Shown here: piece after piece, positions 1-9,065 of the stretch
Layout: each line of letters opens with the position of its first letter
Position numbering within the stretch: position 1 is the first letter of the stretch
DNA from: Candidatus Haliotispira prima
GTDB lineage: Bacteria; Spirochaetota; Spirochaetia; SP-2023
Length of the DNA: 64,000 nucleotides
Assembly (NCBI GenBank): GCA_029867005.1
Contig: CP123443.1
Location: 1,550,001 to 1,614,000 of the forward strand
Reading direction: 5' to 3'
Translations under genes and position numbers: made by a program
Notes under the pieces: generated by a model
What the model was told of the DNA's origin: nothing
What the model saw: only the letters and a program-made list of their open reading frames with translations
Databases searched by the model: none

Positions 1-217
1 GAATTTCCGGGCCCTTTGTGTCTAACAGAATGCCAACATTCTTTTGGGTAATCTCATTGACTTCGCGAATCAATCCAATATTGCGAAGGTGCGTCGGATG
101 GTCGGCATGAGAAAAATTCAGGCGAGCCACATTCATGCCGCACTCGACCATCTTCAGCAGGGTATCTTTGTTGTTGGACGATGGGCCCAAGGTGCAAACT
201 GTTTTGGTTTTTTTCAT
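1..217 (-). CDS. pyk: Pyruvate kinase, N-terminal part (cut by window edge)
   Basis: Reading the minus strand from the ATG at 217 gives a protein starting [20 protein letters not shown], then [12 protein letters not shown] and LLDTKGPEI. These are the N-terminal motifs of pyruvate kinase (TxGPSS, MNVxRxNFSHG-like, DTKGPEI), which converts phosphoenolpyruvate and ADP to pyruvate and ATP in glycolysis. An AACGGAG ribosome binding site lies just upstream of the ATG. Only about 72 codons are present and the rest lies beyond position 1. The FSHAD in place of the usual FSHG is a small deviation. Confidence 0.93.
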   Translation of the reverse strand, partial: MKKTKTVCTLGPSSNNKDTLLKMVECGMNVARLNFSHADHPTHLRNIGLIREVNEITQKNVGILLDTKGPEI

Positions 218-466
218 TCACATCTCCGTTACATACGCCTTTACTCTCCACCCTCCCCAAAACAAGAGGTCAATCCATAAGGCGTTATGATATTTAGTGC
301 GGCAAACACTAAAGCATTTTTCTATTATTGGCAATGCCCACAGTACATCATTGTTCCATTTCCGGATATGTCTGTACGTGCTGTTGTAAAACAATATACC
401 CGGCACACGACAACAGGCCCAAGCACTTGGTTCTGTGGCTCTGTCTGCACAGGCTCCAATCCGGGC

Positions 467-2476
467 CTACTCTTCCGGGAAGTCCGGACGGGGCAGCAAT
501 TCCCACAGCAGGTAAAATGAGCCGCAGACCACCAATAAGTGCGGCTCATTTCGCAACAGCGTCTGCAAAGCTAATTTTGGTTCTTCCACACTCGGCAAGA
601 GACGTGCAGAGCCATAAGACTCATCGGGCCCATCGGACCCATCGGGCCCATCGGACCCATCGGGCCCATCGGACCCATTGGACCCATGGCCCCCCCCATC
701 GGACCTATCGGCAGGCAAAGCCTGCCTGAAGGCGATTTCCAAGGCTCCTACATCATTTTCTTTAAATACCCCGGCCCGGGTCAGCAGAATTTCATCAAAG
801 GAAGGGGCCAGTGTACGGGCCATCTCGTCAAAATTTTTGCCCTGTAGTGCGCCAAACAACAGGCTGACCTTCCATTTCTCACGCGGCAGACCACTGTCAG
901 CCAAATAATTTTCCATATCCTGCCGCAGGCGCAGGCAAGATGCCGGAGTGTGAGCCCCGTCAAACAAAACCAGGCATTGCGGAGTCTCCAACCGGTAGAC
1001 GGAAAAACGTCCCATTGCCCGGCTGCGTTGTACCCCCTGCAATACATGATCCCAAGCGTACGGCCTGCCACTCCCCGGCACCGCCGCAAAATGCCCGCGT
1101 TGCTCCAATACCAGCAGTACCAATAAAGCCAAACTCATGTTTTCCGCCTGTGTCGAACTACAGGCGTGAAGCCGCAACTCACCAGTTTTGGACAGCGGAG
1201 GCACCGGCAAAGCAGAACTTTTTTCCTGCCATGGTGCCGATTTTCCTTCTCCGGGGTCATGGCCGGAATCAGTATCAAGATCAAAACCGGGCAATGCAAA
1301 CTGGCACAGATAGTGCTTGGGGCGCAAAAAAGTCTGCAATAGCAAATCCGCCCGGCTTTGACCCGAGTCCTGTCTGTGTTCCTGTCCGTCTGCCTGTCCG
1401 TGTTCCTTCATATGTGGCAGCTCCGGTTCTGAGTCCCGACAGACCTCCCTATGGAGCTCCCTATGGACCTCTCGGGGCAGCTCCCGGAACTGCTTCAGGC
1501 AATGTTCCTGTAAATATAGCGGGCTGCCGTGCTGCGCACTGTGCTCTCGCAAGACCGCTTCTACTTCCGGATGCTGGCGGGCCGAGACACAGGGCCGCCC
1601 GTCCTTGATAATACCCGCTTTTTCTGCGGCGATGAGCTCCAGCCGGTCACCCAGTATGTCCGTGTGCTCCAACTCTATCGGCGTGATGACAGAGAGTTCA
1701 GAAAGCACTGCGTTAGTCGGGCACAACCGCCCTCCAATGCCGGTTTCCAACACTACCCAGTCACAACCCAGAGCGGCAAAACTGCGGTAAGAGAGGAGTG
1801 TCAACACGGCAAAAAAATTGGGCCGGCACCGAAGCTTGTCTTCGGCTTCACTTCCCTCGTCTCCTCCGCTTCTCTCTGTGTTCTCCCGGTCCTCATGATT
1901 CCCGGGTTTCCCATCACTCCAACGGAAATGCGAAAAGTCCCGGCGCAATCGGTCCCCCTGCTCCAGCAGGGTCTCTGTAATATCAAGGTCGTGCAGGTGC
2001 CAAACCGGGCCGGGGGCATCGATTCCATCCCGAAAAAAGTCACTGAGGGGCCGAAAATTCAGACCGGCACCGTCCGTCCGTCTCTTGCCCTCAGCAACAA
2101 TTTGGCCGGGCCCCCGATTATGGGGGCCATTCGGATCATTCGGATCATTCGGCACAGGGCGCGAACCGGGCCGATGCTCCAGCACCCGGATACGCTCACT
2201 GTAAGAATGGATGTGCGGCGAACAGAACAGCCCTACCCGGAAACCTAAAGCCGCCAAGCCGTGGGCGATGTAGCCGGCCGTCTGTCCCTTGCCCTTGGAG
2301 CCGGCCACATGTACGGTGCGAAACTCCGGCCGGGAAAGGCCCAAGTCCCGGCACAATTCACGGAACTGTACAGAACGCAGCTCCGCCTTTTCTCTGACGC
2401 GCCGCGCCCTGCTGAGATCTTTCGGGATGAAAGATTCTACCCAAGCCCAGAGTTCATTAGAGGACGAAAAACTCAT
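467..2476 (-). CDS. folC: Bifunctional folylpolyglutamate/dihydrofolate synthase, enlarged by low-complexity inserts
   Basis: ATP-dependent ligase of folate metabolism that adds L-glutamate to folates (and often to dihydropteroate). Visible Mur-ligase-family motifs: P-loop HVAGSKGKGQT (about residues 57-67), CSPHIHSYSERIRV, VLETGIGGRL, ITPIELEHTDILGD with EKAGIIK, and FDGAHTPASC. At 669 residues it is far longer than the usual 420-450. The excess sits in hydrophilic inserts: a DPNDPNG stretch near residue 110, an Arg/Glu/Gln-rich stretch (EVHRELHREVCRDSEPE and following), and a Gly-Ser-Asp-Pro repeat near the C terminus. The upstream membrane-protein gene ends 3 bases before this start, so the two probably form an operon. 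Cytoplasmic. The family call is secure; retention of both activities is assumed. Confidence 0.9.
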   Translation of the reverse strand: MSFSSSNELWAWVESFIPKDLSRARRVREKAELRSVQFRELCRDLGLSRPEFRTVHVAGSKGKGQTAGYIAHGLAALGFRVGLFCSPHIHSYSERIRVLEHRPGSRPVPNDPNDPNGPHNRGPGQIVAEGKRRTDGAGLNFRPLSDFFRDGIDAPGPVWHLHDLDITETLLEQGDRLRRDFSHFRWSDGKPGNHEDRENTERSGGDEGSEAEDKLRCRPNFFAVLTLLSYRSFAALGCDWVVLETGIGGRLCPTNAVLSELSVITPIELEHTDILGDRLELIAAEKAGIIKDGRPCVSARQHPEVEAVLREHSAQHGSPLYLQEHCLKQFRELPREVHRELHREVCRDSEPELPHMKEHGQADGQEHRQDSGQSRADLLLQTFLRPKHYLCQFALPGFDLDTDSGHDPGEGKSAPWQEKSSALPVPPLSKTGELRLHACSSTQAENMSLALLVLLVLEQRGHFAAVPGSGRPYAWDHVLQGVQRSRAMGRFSVYRLETPQCLVLFDGAHTPASCLRLRQDMENYLADSGLPREKWKVSLLFGALQGKNFDEMARTLAPSFDEILLTRAGVFKENDVGALEIAFRQALPADRSDGGGHGSNGSDGPDGSDGPDGSDGPDESYGSARLLPSVEEPKLALQTLLRNEPHLLVVCGSFYLLWELLPRPDFPEE
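622..708 (-). repeat. 9/18-bp in-frame tandem repeat inside folC (GSDGPD repeats)
   Basis: Alternating CATCGGGCC and CATCGGACC units encode the Gly-Ser-Asp-Gly-Pro-Asp run near the FolC C terminus. Unit length is a multiple of three, so copy-number change alters protein length but not frame. Confidence 0.85.
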
Positions 2477-2479
2477 AAT

Positions 2480-3163
2480 CTAATAGGTATTTTCGTCCAT
2501 GGCCTGAAATCTGGTCCGAACTTGGACCAAACGATCCAAGTCCCTCCGGATAATGGCCTGATAGTCGATAGTCTTGTCGTTGATATTTGCCAGTTCGGTC
2601 ATCCAGGCCGCAACGCCGTGCGGCTCCAGCCAGCGGTATTCCGGCTTGCCGGCTTCCTGCGCCCAACGAAGCACTTCCGGCCAAAAACTCAACGCCATCC
2701 TGTAGTACGATTCCGCCTTGTCCAGCGAGTCCAGATTGCTCTTCTTCCACGGCGCGTTGTAGAAATAGGCATTATACTTGTCAAATCGGTCGGCCAGATT
2801 CATATGCTCTTTCACCAGCAGCAAATTCACATGCATGACAAACAAGGCTTGGTAATATTTCCAATCCTTTTCATCCTCAATTTTGGCCAAAGCATTGAGC
2901 GGGTTGACGAACGGGGAAGACCGGGCCGCCAGAAGATAATTAATATTGCCCATGATATCTTCCGGGTAATGGTACAAATTACGGCGATACAATTTGTAAT
3001 ATTGTTCCGCATAAGCGTATCTGTAGGCTTCCAAACCGGGATTCCGCACCGAGAGCAAAGAGCCGACAACAAGCAGCGAAGCAGCACAAAACGCGATGCG
3101 CTTTGCCAAGTTTAGTTTTTTTCGCATAGCTTGTTTGTCGGCCAAAACCCTTCTCCTCTTCAC
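2480..3163 (-). CDS. Small membrane-anchored protein of unknown function
   Basis: 227 residues. A basic N terminus (MKRRRVLADKQAMRKK) is followed by one hydrophobic segment at about residues 22-40, consistent with a signal anchor or uncleaved signal. The remainder is rich in Tyr, Trp and charged residues, mostly helical in appearance, with AYRYAYAEQYYKLYRR and YYRMALSFWPEVLRWAQEAG. It is the first gene of a probable two-gene operon with folC and starts opposite the first lipoprotein cassette. I do not recognise a named domain; it may be a lineage-specific envelope protein. Confidence 0.75.
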   Translation of the reverse strand: MKRRRVLADKQAMRKKLNLAKRIAFCAASLLVVGSLLSVRNPGLEAYRYAYAEQYYKLYRRNLYHYPEDIMGNINYLLAARSSPFVNPLNALAKIEDEKDWKYYQALFVMHVNLLLVKEHMNLADRFDKYNAYFYNAPWKKSNLDSLDKAESYYRMALSFWPEVLRWAQEAGKPEYRWLEPHGVAAWMTELANINDKTIDYQAIIRRDLDRLVQVRTRFQAMDENTY

Positions 3164-3243
3164 CCGTTTTCTGCTCCGGATCGACTATTAGTTCAACAGT
3201 AAGCGAGAGCCTTTGTCATAACCCCCGGCACTCTCGCCCTCCC

Positions 3244-3272
3244 TTGACAACTCTTCGAAATGAATATACGAT
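3244..3272 (+). promoter_or_regulatory. Promoter of lipoprotein cassette A
   Basis: TTGACA (3244-3249), 17-base spacer, TACGAT (3267-3272). An AGGAGTACTCTAATG ribosome binding site and start follow. The same layout occurs in all ten cassettes. Confidence 0.8.
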
Positions 3273-3320
3273 CTATCCTGAAACTGGCTTTCCATTCCCT
3301 TCATTTTCAGGAGTACTCTA

Positions 3321-4492
3321 ATGAAAAATCAAGATAAAGTGTTGACAAACATTGGTATAAACAGTAAAATATCCAATATCCAATATCCAATATCCAATAT
3401 CCAATATCCATTCACCTATTAAATTTTTTTAAAGACATCTCTCTCTTTCCATTTACAAATAAACTCAAATTTTTCCCGTTTTTCTGCTTCTTTTTCATTT
3501 TCTTCATTCATCTGTTTCTGGCGGCCTGTGTCGACCTGGGTGTCAACCTGGGCACAGGTTCCGAGACTAAATATACCGTCAGCTTCCAAACCGACGGAGG
3601 CAGTGTAGTCCCTTCGATGCCGGTAAGCGGCGGCACTATGCTAAGCCAAACTATAACGGCCCCCACCAAGGCCGCAAGCGGCAGTACTATCTACTACTTC
3701 GGGGATTGGTACACCGTGGACAAGACCCAAGGACATACAGGCAAGACCAAGTATGATTACACCAAACCGGTAACCGGCAATATGACGCTCTACGCCCGCT
3801 GGTACACCGAACAACCCGCCGACAGGGCTGCTTTGGACACACTGATTGCCGGCTTGGGAGATACGGCCGACCTCAACCACATTGATGTGCGAAAGGTAAC
3901 TGATATGAATAGACTCTTCAGATCTAAGGCTATCTTTAACGGAGATATCACGGGTTGGGATGTCTCCGGAGTTACTGATATGATCCGGATGTTTGATAGT
4001 GCCGAAAAATTTAATCAACCCATCGGAGATTGGGATGTTTCCGGCGTTACTAATATGAGTTCGATGTTTAATCAGGCTTTGGTCTTCAACCACCCTATAG
4101 AGGCTTGGGATGTCTCCGGCGTTACCAGTATGTATGCTATGTTTAATGCTGCCGTAGCTTTTAATCAACCCATAGGAGCCTGGGATGTCTCCGAGGTTAC
4201 CAGTATGTTTGCTATGTTTAATACTGCCACAGCTTTTAATCAACCTATAGGAGATTGGAAGGTCTCCAAAGTTGAAAATATGAACACCATGTTTAATGGT
4301 GCCGAAGCTTTTAATCAACCCATCGGAAGTTGGGATGTATCCGGCGTTACCGAGATGTATTATATGTTCTCTGTTGCCACAGCCTTTGACCGGGATATTT
4401 CAGGTTGGACTGTAAGTCAGGTAACAGATTTTCGAGATATTTTCTATAGCTGTCCTATTAGCACGGCCCATAAACCCCCAAAATTTCGGTAG
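3321..4492 (+). CDS. Cassette A: BspA-like lipoprotein, phase OFF
   Basis: The leader starts at ATG 3321 (MKNQDKVLTN...) and runs through a 6-unit ATATCCA array into a TAA at 3420-3422. The mature protein lies in another frame: hydrophobic stretch, lipobox LAAC with Cys near 3527, an InlB B-repeat/Flg_new-like domain (YTVSFQTDGGS ... NMTLYARW), then seven 25-residue DUF285/BspA-like repeats (FNQPIGDWDVSGVTNMSSMF type) and a fixed end (AFDRDISGWTVSQVTDF ... KPPKFR). The lipobox frame has no stop between repeat and domain and no plausible start of its own. Gain of one heptamer (7) or loss of two (4) joins the frames. The domains suggest a surface-exposed adhesin-like lipoprotein; the role is inferred. 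Confidence 0.8.
3369..3410 (+). repeat. Heptamer array A: 6 x ATATCCA (OFF)
   Basis: Six perfect 7-bp units inside the coding leader. ATG frame is 0 modulo 3 and lipobox frame is 2 modulo 3, so translation stops just after the array. A T7 tract at 3424-3430 is a second possible slippage site. Confidence 0.93.
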
Positions 4493-4510
4493 CATACGGT
4501 ACGGAAACTT

Positions 4511-4543
4511 ACAACAGCGTGCGGTGGTGCCGCACGCTGTTGT
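4511..4543. repeat. Conserved inverted repeat after cassette A
   Basis: ACAACAGCGTGCGG, 5-base loop, then its exact complement: a perfect 14-bp stem just 3' of the stop. No T tract follows. It could be a terminator, an mRNA 3' stabiliser or a recombination boundary; the same palindrome follows cassettes B, C and D. Confidence 0.7.
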
Positions 4544-4578
4544 CTGAACAGTTCACAGGCCCCCCGACTATGGCCCTC

Positions 4579-4607
4579 TTGACAATTTTTTGAAATGAAT
4601 ATACGAT
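4579..4607 (+). promoter_or_regulatory. Promoter of lipoprotein cassette B
   Basis: TTGACA (4579-4584), 17-base spacer, TACGAT (4602-4607). Confidence 0.8.
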
Positions 4608-4655
4608 CTATCCTGAAACTGGCTTTCCATTCCCTTCATTTTCAGGAGTACTCTA

Positions 4656-5853
4656 ATGAAAAATCAAGATAAAGTGTTGACAAATATTGGTATAAACAGT
4701 AAAATATCCAATATCCAATATCCAATATCCAATATCCAATATCCAATATCCAATATCCATTCACCTATTAAATCTTTTTAAATCTGTATCTCTCTTTCTA
4801 ATCCCCAATAAATTCAAATCCCCTCCATTTTTCTGCTTTCTTTCCATTTTTATCATTCATCTGTTGCTGGCCGCCTGTGTCGACCTGGGTGTCAACCTGG
4901 ACACAGGTTCCGAGACTAAATATACCGTCAGCTTCCAAACCGACGGAGGCAGCGCAGTGTCTTCGATGGTCGTAACCGGCGGCACTACGCTTGACACTAC
5001 ACTAAGTAAAACCATAGCGGCCCCCACCAAAACGGCAAGCGGCAGCACCAGCTACTACTTCGGGGATTGGTACACCGTGGACAAAACCCAAGGACATACG
5101 GGCAAGACCAAGTATGATTATACCAAACCGGTGACGGGCAATATGACGCTCTACGCCCGCTGGTACACCGAACAACCCGCTGACAGGGCTGCTTTGGACA
5201 CACTGATTGCCGGCTTGGGAGATACGGCCGACCTCAACCACATTGATGTGCGAAAGATAACTGATATGAATAGACTCTTCAGATCTAAGGTTATCTTTAA
5301 CGGAGATATCACGGGTTGGGATGTCTCCGGAGTTACTGATATGATCCGGATGTTTGATAGTGCCGAAAAATTTAATCAACCCATCGGAGATTGGGATGTT
5401 TCCGGCGTTACTAATATGAGTTCGATGTTTAATCAGGCTTTGGTCTTCAACCACCCTATAGAGGCTTGGGATGTCTCCGGCGTTACCAGTATGTATGCTA
5501 TGTTTAATGAGGCTGTGGTCTTCAATCAACCCATAGGAGCCTGGAATGTCTCCGAGGTTACCAGTATGCATGCTATGTTTAATACTGCCGAAGCTTTTGA
5601 TCAACCTATAGGAGATTGGAAGGTCTCCAAAGTTGAAAATATGAACACCATGTTTAATGGTGCCAAAGCTTTTAATCAACCCATCGGAAGTTGGGATGTT
5701 TCCGGCGTTACCGAGATGTATTATATGTTCTCTATTGCCACAGCCTTTGACCGGGATATTTCAGGTTGGACTGTAAGTCAGGTAACAGATTTTCGAGATA
5801 TTTTCTATAGCTGTCCTATTAGCACGGTCCATAAGCCGCCCACATTTCGGTAG
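4656..5853 (+). CDS. Cassette B: BspA-like lipoprotein, phase OFF
   Basis: Close duplicate of cassette A, nearly identical over the repeat domain. The leader ATG at 4656 (frame 0) enters an 8-unit heptamer array; the lipobox LLAAC (codons from 4864) is in frame 1. The lipobox frame stays open from the array through the signal segment, so loss of one unit (7) or gain of two (10) gives a full lipoprotein. Domains: lipobox Cys, Flg_new/InlB-like module, seven 25-residue BspA/DUF285 repeats, conserved C terminus. A TTG at 4864 would be the only in-frame start nearby, but it would remove the whole signal peptide, so it is not accepted. Confidence 0.8.
4704..4759 (+). repeat. Heptamer array B: 8 x ATATCCA (OFF)
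   Basis: Eight perfect units, the longest array here. ATG frame 0, lipobox frame 1: out of frame. Confidence 0.93.
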
Positions 5854-5871
5854 GATACAGTACGGAAACTT

Positions 5872-5902
5872 ACAACAGCGTGCCGTTGCGGCACGCTGTT
5901 GT
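5872..5902. repeat. Conserved inverted repeat after cassette B
   Basis: ACAACAGCGTGCCG, TTG loop, perfect complement; a variant of the palindrome after cassette A with a compensating base pair. Confidence 0.7.
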
Positions 5903-5957
5903 CTAAATATCTCCCTGCCCCACCAACTCTCCCTTTTTGAGGGGCAGAGAGGGACTC

Positions 5958-5986
5958 TTGCCAAATATCCTGAATGAATATACGAT
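5958..5986 (+). promoter_or_regulatory. Promoter of lipoprotein cassette C
   Basis: TTGCCA (5958-5963), 17-base spacer, TACGAT (5981-5986). The ribosome binding site is GAGGAG at 6009-6014. Confidence 0.75.
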
Positions 5987-6021
5987 AGGTCAAGACCAGA
6001 CTATCTTCGAGGAGTTTTCTC

Positions 6022-7450
6022 ATGAAACATCGACAAACACTATTGACCGGCAAACCGGAAAACAGTAGAATATCCAATATCCAATATCCAATATCCAATA
6101 TCGCTCACATTAATTCGATCCTTTTATCCAAATTTCCTCCGTTTTTTCTGCTTTCTTTCTATTTTCTTCATTCATCTGTTGCTGGCCGCCTGTGTCGACC
6201 CGGGCACAGGCTCTGCCCCCACTTCCAAATACACCGTCAGCTTTGAAACCGACGGAGGCAGCGCAGTGCCTTCGGTGCCGGTAAGCGGTGGCACTATGCT
6301 AAGCCAAACTATAACGGCTCCGACCAAGACGGCAAGCGGCAGCACTATCTACTACTTCGGGGATTGGTACACCGTGGACAAGACCAAAGGACATACGGGC
6401 AAGACCAAGTATGATTACACCAAACCGGTGACCGGCAATATAACGCTCTACGCCCGCTGGTACACCGAACAACCCGCTGACAGGGCTGCTTTGGACACAC
6501 TGATTGCCGGCTTAGGAGATACGGCCGACCTCAACCACATTGATGTGCGAAAGGTCACCGATATGAATAGCCTCTTCGAATCTAAGCCTACCTTTAACGG
6601 AGATATCACGGGTTGGGATGTCTCCGGAGTTACTGATATGAGCCGGATGTTTTATGCTGCCCCAGCTTTTAATCAACCCATCGGAGCTTGGGATGTTTCC
6701 GGCGTTACTAATATGAGCTGGATGTTTTATCGTGCTTCAGTCTTCAATCAACCCATAAGAGCCTGGGATGTCTCTGAGGTTATCTGGATGAATAGTATGT
6801 TTAGTCAGGCTAAAAAATTTAATCAACCTATAGAAGATTGGAAGATCTCCAAGGTTGAAAATATGAATTTAATGTTTAATGGTGCCGAAGCTTTTAATCA
6901 ACCCATCGGAGCTTGGGATGTCTCCGGAGTTACTGATATGGCATCCATGTTTAATACTGCTAAAGTTTTTAATCAACCCATAGGAGATTGGAAGGTCTCC
7001 AAAGTTGAAAATATGAGTTGGATGTTTAGTCATGCTTTCGTCTTCAATCAACCTATAGGAGATTGGGATGTCTCCGGCGTTACCAGTATGTATGCTATGT
7101 TTAATCAGGCTAAAAAATTCAATCAACCCATAGGAGCCTGGAATGTCTCCGAGGTTACCAGTATGTATGCTATGTTTGCTTATACGGAGAAATTTAATCA
7201 ACCTATAGGAGATTGGAAGGTCTCCAAAGTTGAAAATATGAATTTTATGTTTAATAATGCCGAAGCTTTTAATCAACCCATCGGAGATTGGGATGTCTCC
7301 GGCGTTACTAATATGACCGAGATGTTCAATATTGCCGAAGCCTTTGACCGGGATATTTCAGGTTGGACTGTAAGTCAGGTAACAGATTTTCGAAATATTT
7401 TCGACAGCTGCCCTATTAGCACGGCCCATAAACCTCCAAAATTTCGGTAG
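6022..7450 (+). CDS. Cassette C: long BspA-like lipoprotein, phase OFF
   Basis: The leader (MKHRQTLLTGKPENSR...) starts at ATG 6022 in frame 1. After an array of four heptamers plus a partial unit, the lipobox LLAAC from 6179 is in frame 2, so the start codon reads into a different frame ending at 6246. The lipobox frame is open back to the array. Loss of one unit or gain of two would switch it on. Mature part: Cys, short Ser/Thr linker, Flg_new/InlB-like module, then eleven 25-residue BspA/DUF285 repeats, the most of the five BspA cassettes here, and the shared C-terminal DRDISGWTVSQVTDF segment. Likely outer-surface protein when expressed. Confidence 0.8.
6070..6102 (+). repeat. Heptamer array C: 4 x ATATCCA plus ATATC (OFF)
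   Basis: Four complete units and a 5-base partial unit. ATG frame 1, lipobox frame 2. Confidence 0.9.
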
Positions 7451-7468
7451 CATACGGTACGGAAATTT

Positions 7469-7498
7469 ACAACAGCGCGCGGTGCCGCACGCTGTTGT
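7469..7498. repeat. Conserved inverted repeat after cassette C
   Basis: ACAACAGCGCGCGG, TG loop, CCGCACGCTGTTGT: the same palindrome with one mismatch in the stem. Confidence 0.65.
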
Positions 7499-7533
7499 CT
7501 GAACAGTTCACAGGCCCCCCGACTATGGCCCTC

Positions 7534-7562
7534 TTGACAATTTTTTGAAATGAATACATGAT
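7534..7562 (+). promoter_or_regulatory. Promoter of lipoprotein cassette D (degenerate -10)
   Basis: TTGACA (7534-7539), 17-base spacer, CATGAT (7557-7562). The other plus-strand cassettes have TACGAT here, so this copy may be transcribed less. Confidence 0.65.
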
Positions 7563-7610
7563 CTATCCTAAAATTGGCTTTCCATTCCCTTCGTTTTCAG
7601 GAGTACTCTA

Positions 7611-8894
7611 ATGAAAAATCAAGATAAAGTGTTGACAAATACCGGTATAAACAGTAAAATATCCAATATCCATTCACCTATTAAATCTGTATCTCTCTTT
7701 CCATTTACAAATAAACTCAAATTTTTCCCGTTTTTCTGCTTCTTTTTCATTTTCTTCATTCATCTGTTTCTGGCGGCCTGTGTCGACCTGGGCACAGACT
7801 CCGAGACTAAATATACCGTCAGCTTCCAAACGGACGGAGGCAGTGTAGTCCCTCCGGTACTCCTAACCGGCGGCACTACGCTTGACACTACACTAAGTAA
7901 AACCATAGCGGCCCCCACCAAAACGGCAAGCGGCAGCACTACCTACTACTTCGGGGATTGGTACACTGTGGACAAGGCCAAAGGGCATACGGGTAAGACC
8001 AAGTATGATTACACCAAACCGGTAACGGGCAATATCACGCTCTACGCCCGCTGGTACACCGAACAACCCCTCGACAGGGCTGCTTTGGAGACAATGATTG
8101 CCGGATTGGGAGATACGGCCGACCTCAACCACATTGATGTGCGAAAGGTAACCGATATGAAGACACTCTTCAAATCTAAGGCTACCTTTAATGGAGATAT
8201 CACGGGTTGGGATGTCTCCGGTGTTACTGATATGAATTCGATGTTTTCTGGTGCTTCAGTCTTCAATCAACCCATAGGAGATTGGGATGTCTCCAGTGTT
8301 ACTAATATGGCAGGTATGTTTTTGAATACTTCAAAATTCAATCAACCTATAGAAGATTGGAAACTCTCCAAGGTTGAAAATATGAGTTCCATGTTTTATT
8401 ATGCCGAAGCTTTTAATCAACCCATAGGAACTTGGGATGTCTCCGGCGTTACTACTATGGTGAGTATGTTTGATCATACTAAAAAATTCAATCAACCTAT
8501 AGGAGCTTGGAAGCTCTACAAGGTTGAAAATATGAATTACATGTTTTATGCTGCCGAAGCTTTTAATCAACCCATAGAAACTTGGGATGTCTCCAATGTT
8601 ACTACTATGGTGAATATGCTTGGTCGTACTGAAAAATTCAATCAACCTATAGAAGATTGGAAACTCTCCAAGGTTGAAAATATGAGTTTCATGTTTAAGG
8701 ATGCCGAAGCTTTTAATCAACCCATAGGAACTTGGGATGTCTCCGGCGTTACAAATATGTATAAGATGTTCAATAATGCCACAGCCTTTGACCGGGATAT
8801 TTCAGGTTGGACTGTAACCCAGGTAAATGATTATGAAAAGATTTTCGATACCTGTCCTATTAGCACGGCCCATAAACCCCAAAAATTTCGGTAG
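7611..8894 (+). CDS. Cassette D: BspA-like lipoprotein, phase ON
   Basis: One continuous 427-residue frame from ATG 7611. Residues 1-16 match the leaders of cassettes A and B; the heptamer array encodes ISNIHSPI; a strongly hydrophobic Phe/Ile-rich segment follows, and the lipobox LAAC places the lipidated Cys at about residue 57. Then come the Flg_new/InlB-like module (about 65-145) and nine 25-residue BspA/DUF285 repeats ending in CPISTAHKPQKFR. With only two heptamers, array and signal are in register, so this is the only expressible copy of the left cluster. The N-region before the hydrophobic core is unusually long for a lipoprotein signal. Surface adhesin is the likely role, inferred from the domains. 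Confidence 0.88.
   Translation: MKNQDKVLTNTGINSKISNIHSPIKSVSLFPFTNKLKFFPFFCFFFIFFIHLFLAACVDLGTDSETKYTVSFQTDGGSVVPPVLLTGGTTLDTTLSKTIAAPTKTASGSTTYYFGDWYTVDKAKGHTGKTKYDYTKPVTGNITLYARWYTEQPLDRAALETMIAGLGDTADLNHIDVRKVTDMKTLFKSKATFNGDITGWDVSGVTDMNSMFSGASVFNQPIGDWDVSSVTNMAGMFLNTSKFNQPIEDWKLSKVENMSSMFYYAEAFNQPIGTWDVSGVTTMVSMFDHTKKFNQPIGAWKLYKVENMNYMFYAAEAFNQPIETWDVSNVTTMVNMLGRTEKFNQPIEDWKLSKVENMSFMFKDAEAFNQPIGTWDVSGVTNMYKMFNNATAFDRDISGWTVTQVNDYEKIFDTCPISTAHKPQKFR
7659..7672 (+). repeat. Heptamer array D: 2 x ATATCCA (ON)
   Basis: Only two units; leader and lipobox share one frame. This is the reference for computing the state of cassettes A and B. Confidence 0.9.
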
Positions 8895-8912
8895 CATACT
8901 GTACGGGAACTT

Positions 8913-8942
8913 ACAACAGCGTGCAGTGCCGCACGCCGTTGT
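8913..8942. repeat. Conserved inverted repeat after cassette D
   Basis: ACAACAGCGTGCAG ... GCACGCCGTTGT: an imperfect version of the cassette-end palindrome. Confidence 0.6.
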
Positions 8943-9001
8943 CTGAACAGCTCTCAGGCCCCCACCGACTCTCCCTTTTTTTTGGGGACAGGAGGGGGCC
9001 C

Positions 9002-9030
9002 TTGCCAAATATCCTGAATGAATATACGAT
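9002..9030 (+). promoter_or_regulatory. Promoter of lipoprotein cassette E
   Basis: TTGCCA (9002-9007), 17-base spacer, TACGAT (9025-9030); near copy of the cassette C promoter and leader. Confidence 0.75.
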
Positions 9031-9065
9031 AGGTCAAGACCAGACTATATTCGAGGAGTTTTCTC

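Noticed and set aside
3369..3410. Heptamer arrays as CRISPR
   Set aside because: Perfect 7-bp tandem units with no spacers and no cas genes nearby.
4864..4866. TTG as start of cassette B (and similar TTG/GTG starts at 6179, 9242, 54221)
   Set aside because: Each leaves 2-11 residues before the lipobox Cys, too short for a signal peptide, while a full leader with promoter and ribosome binding site lies upstream out of frame.
3641..5679. Two 225-residue minus-strand open frames opposite cassettes A and B
   Set aside because: They mirror the repeated codons of the BspA units and have repeat-only composition, no start context and no family features.
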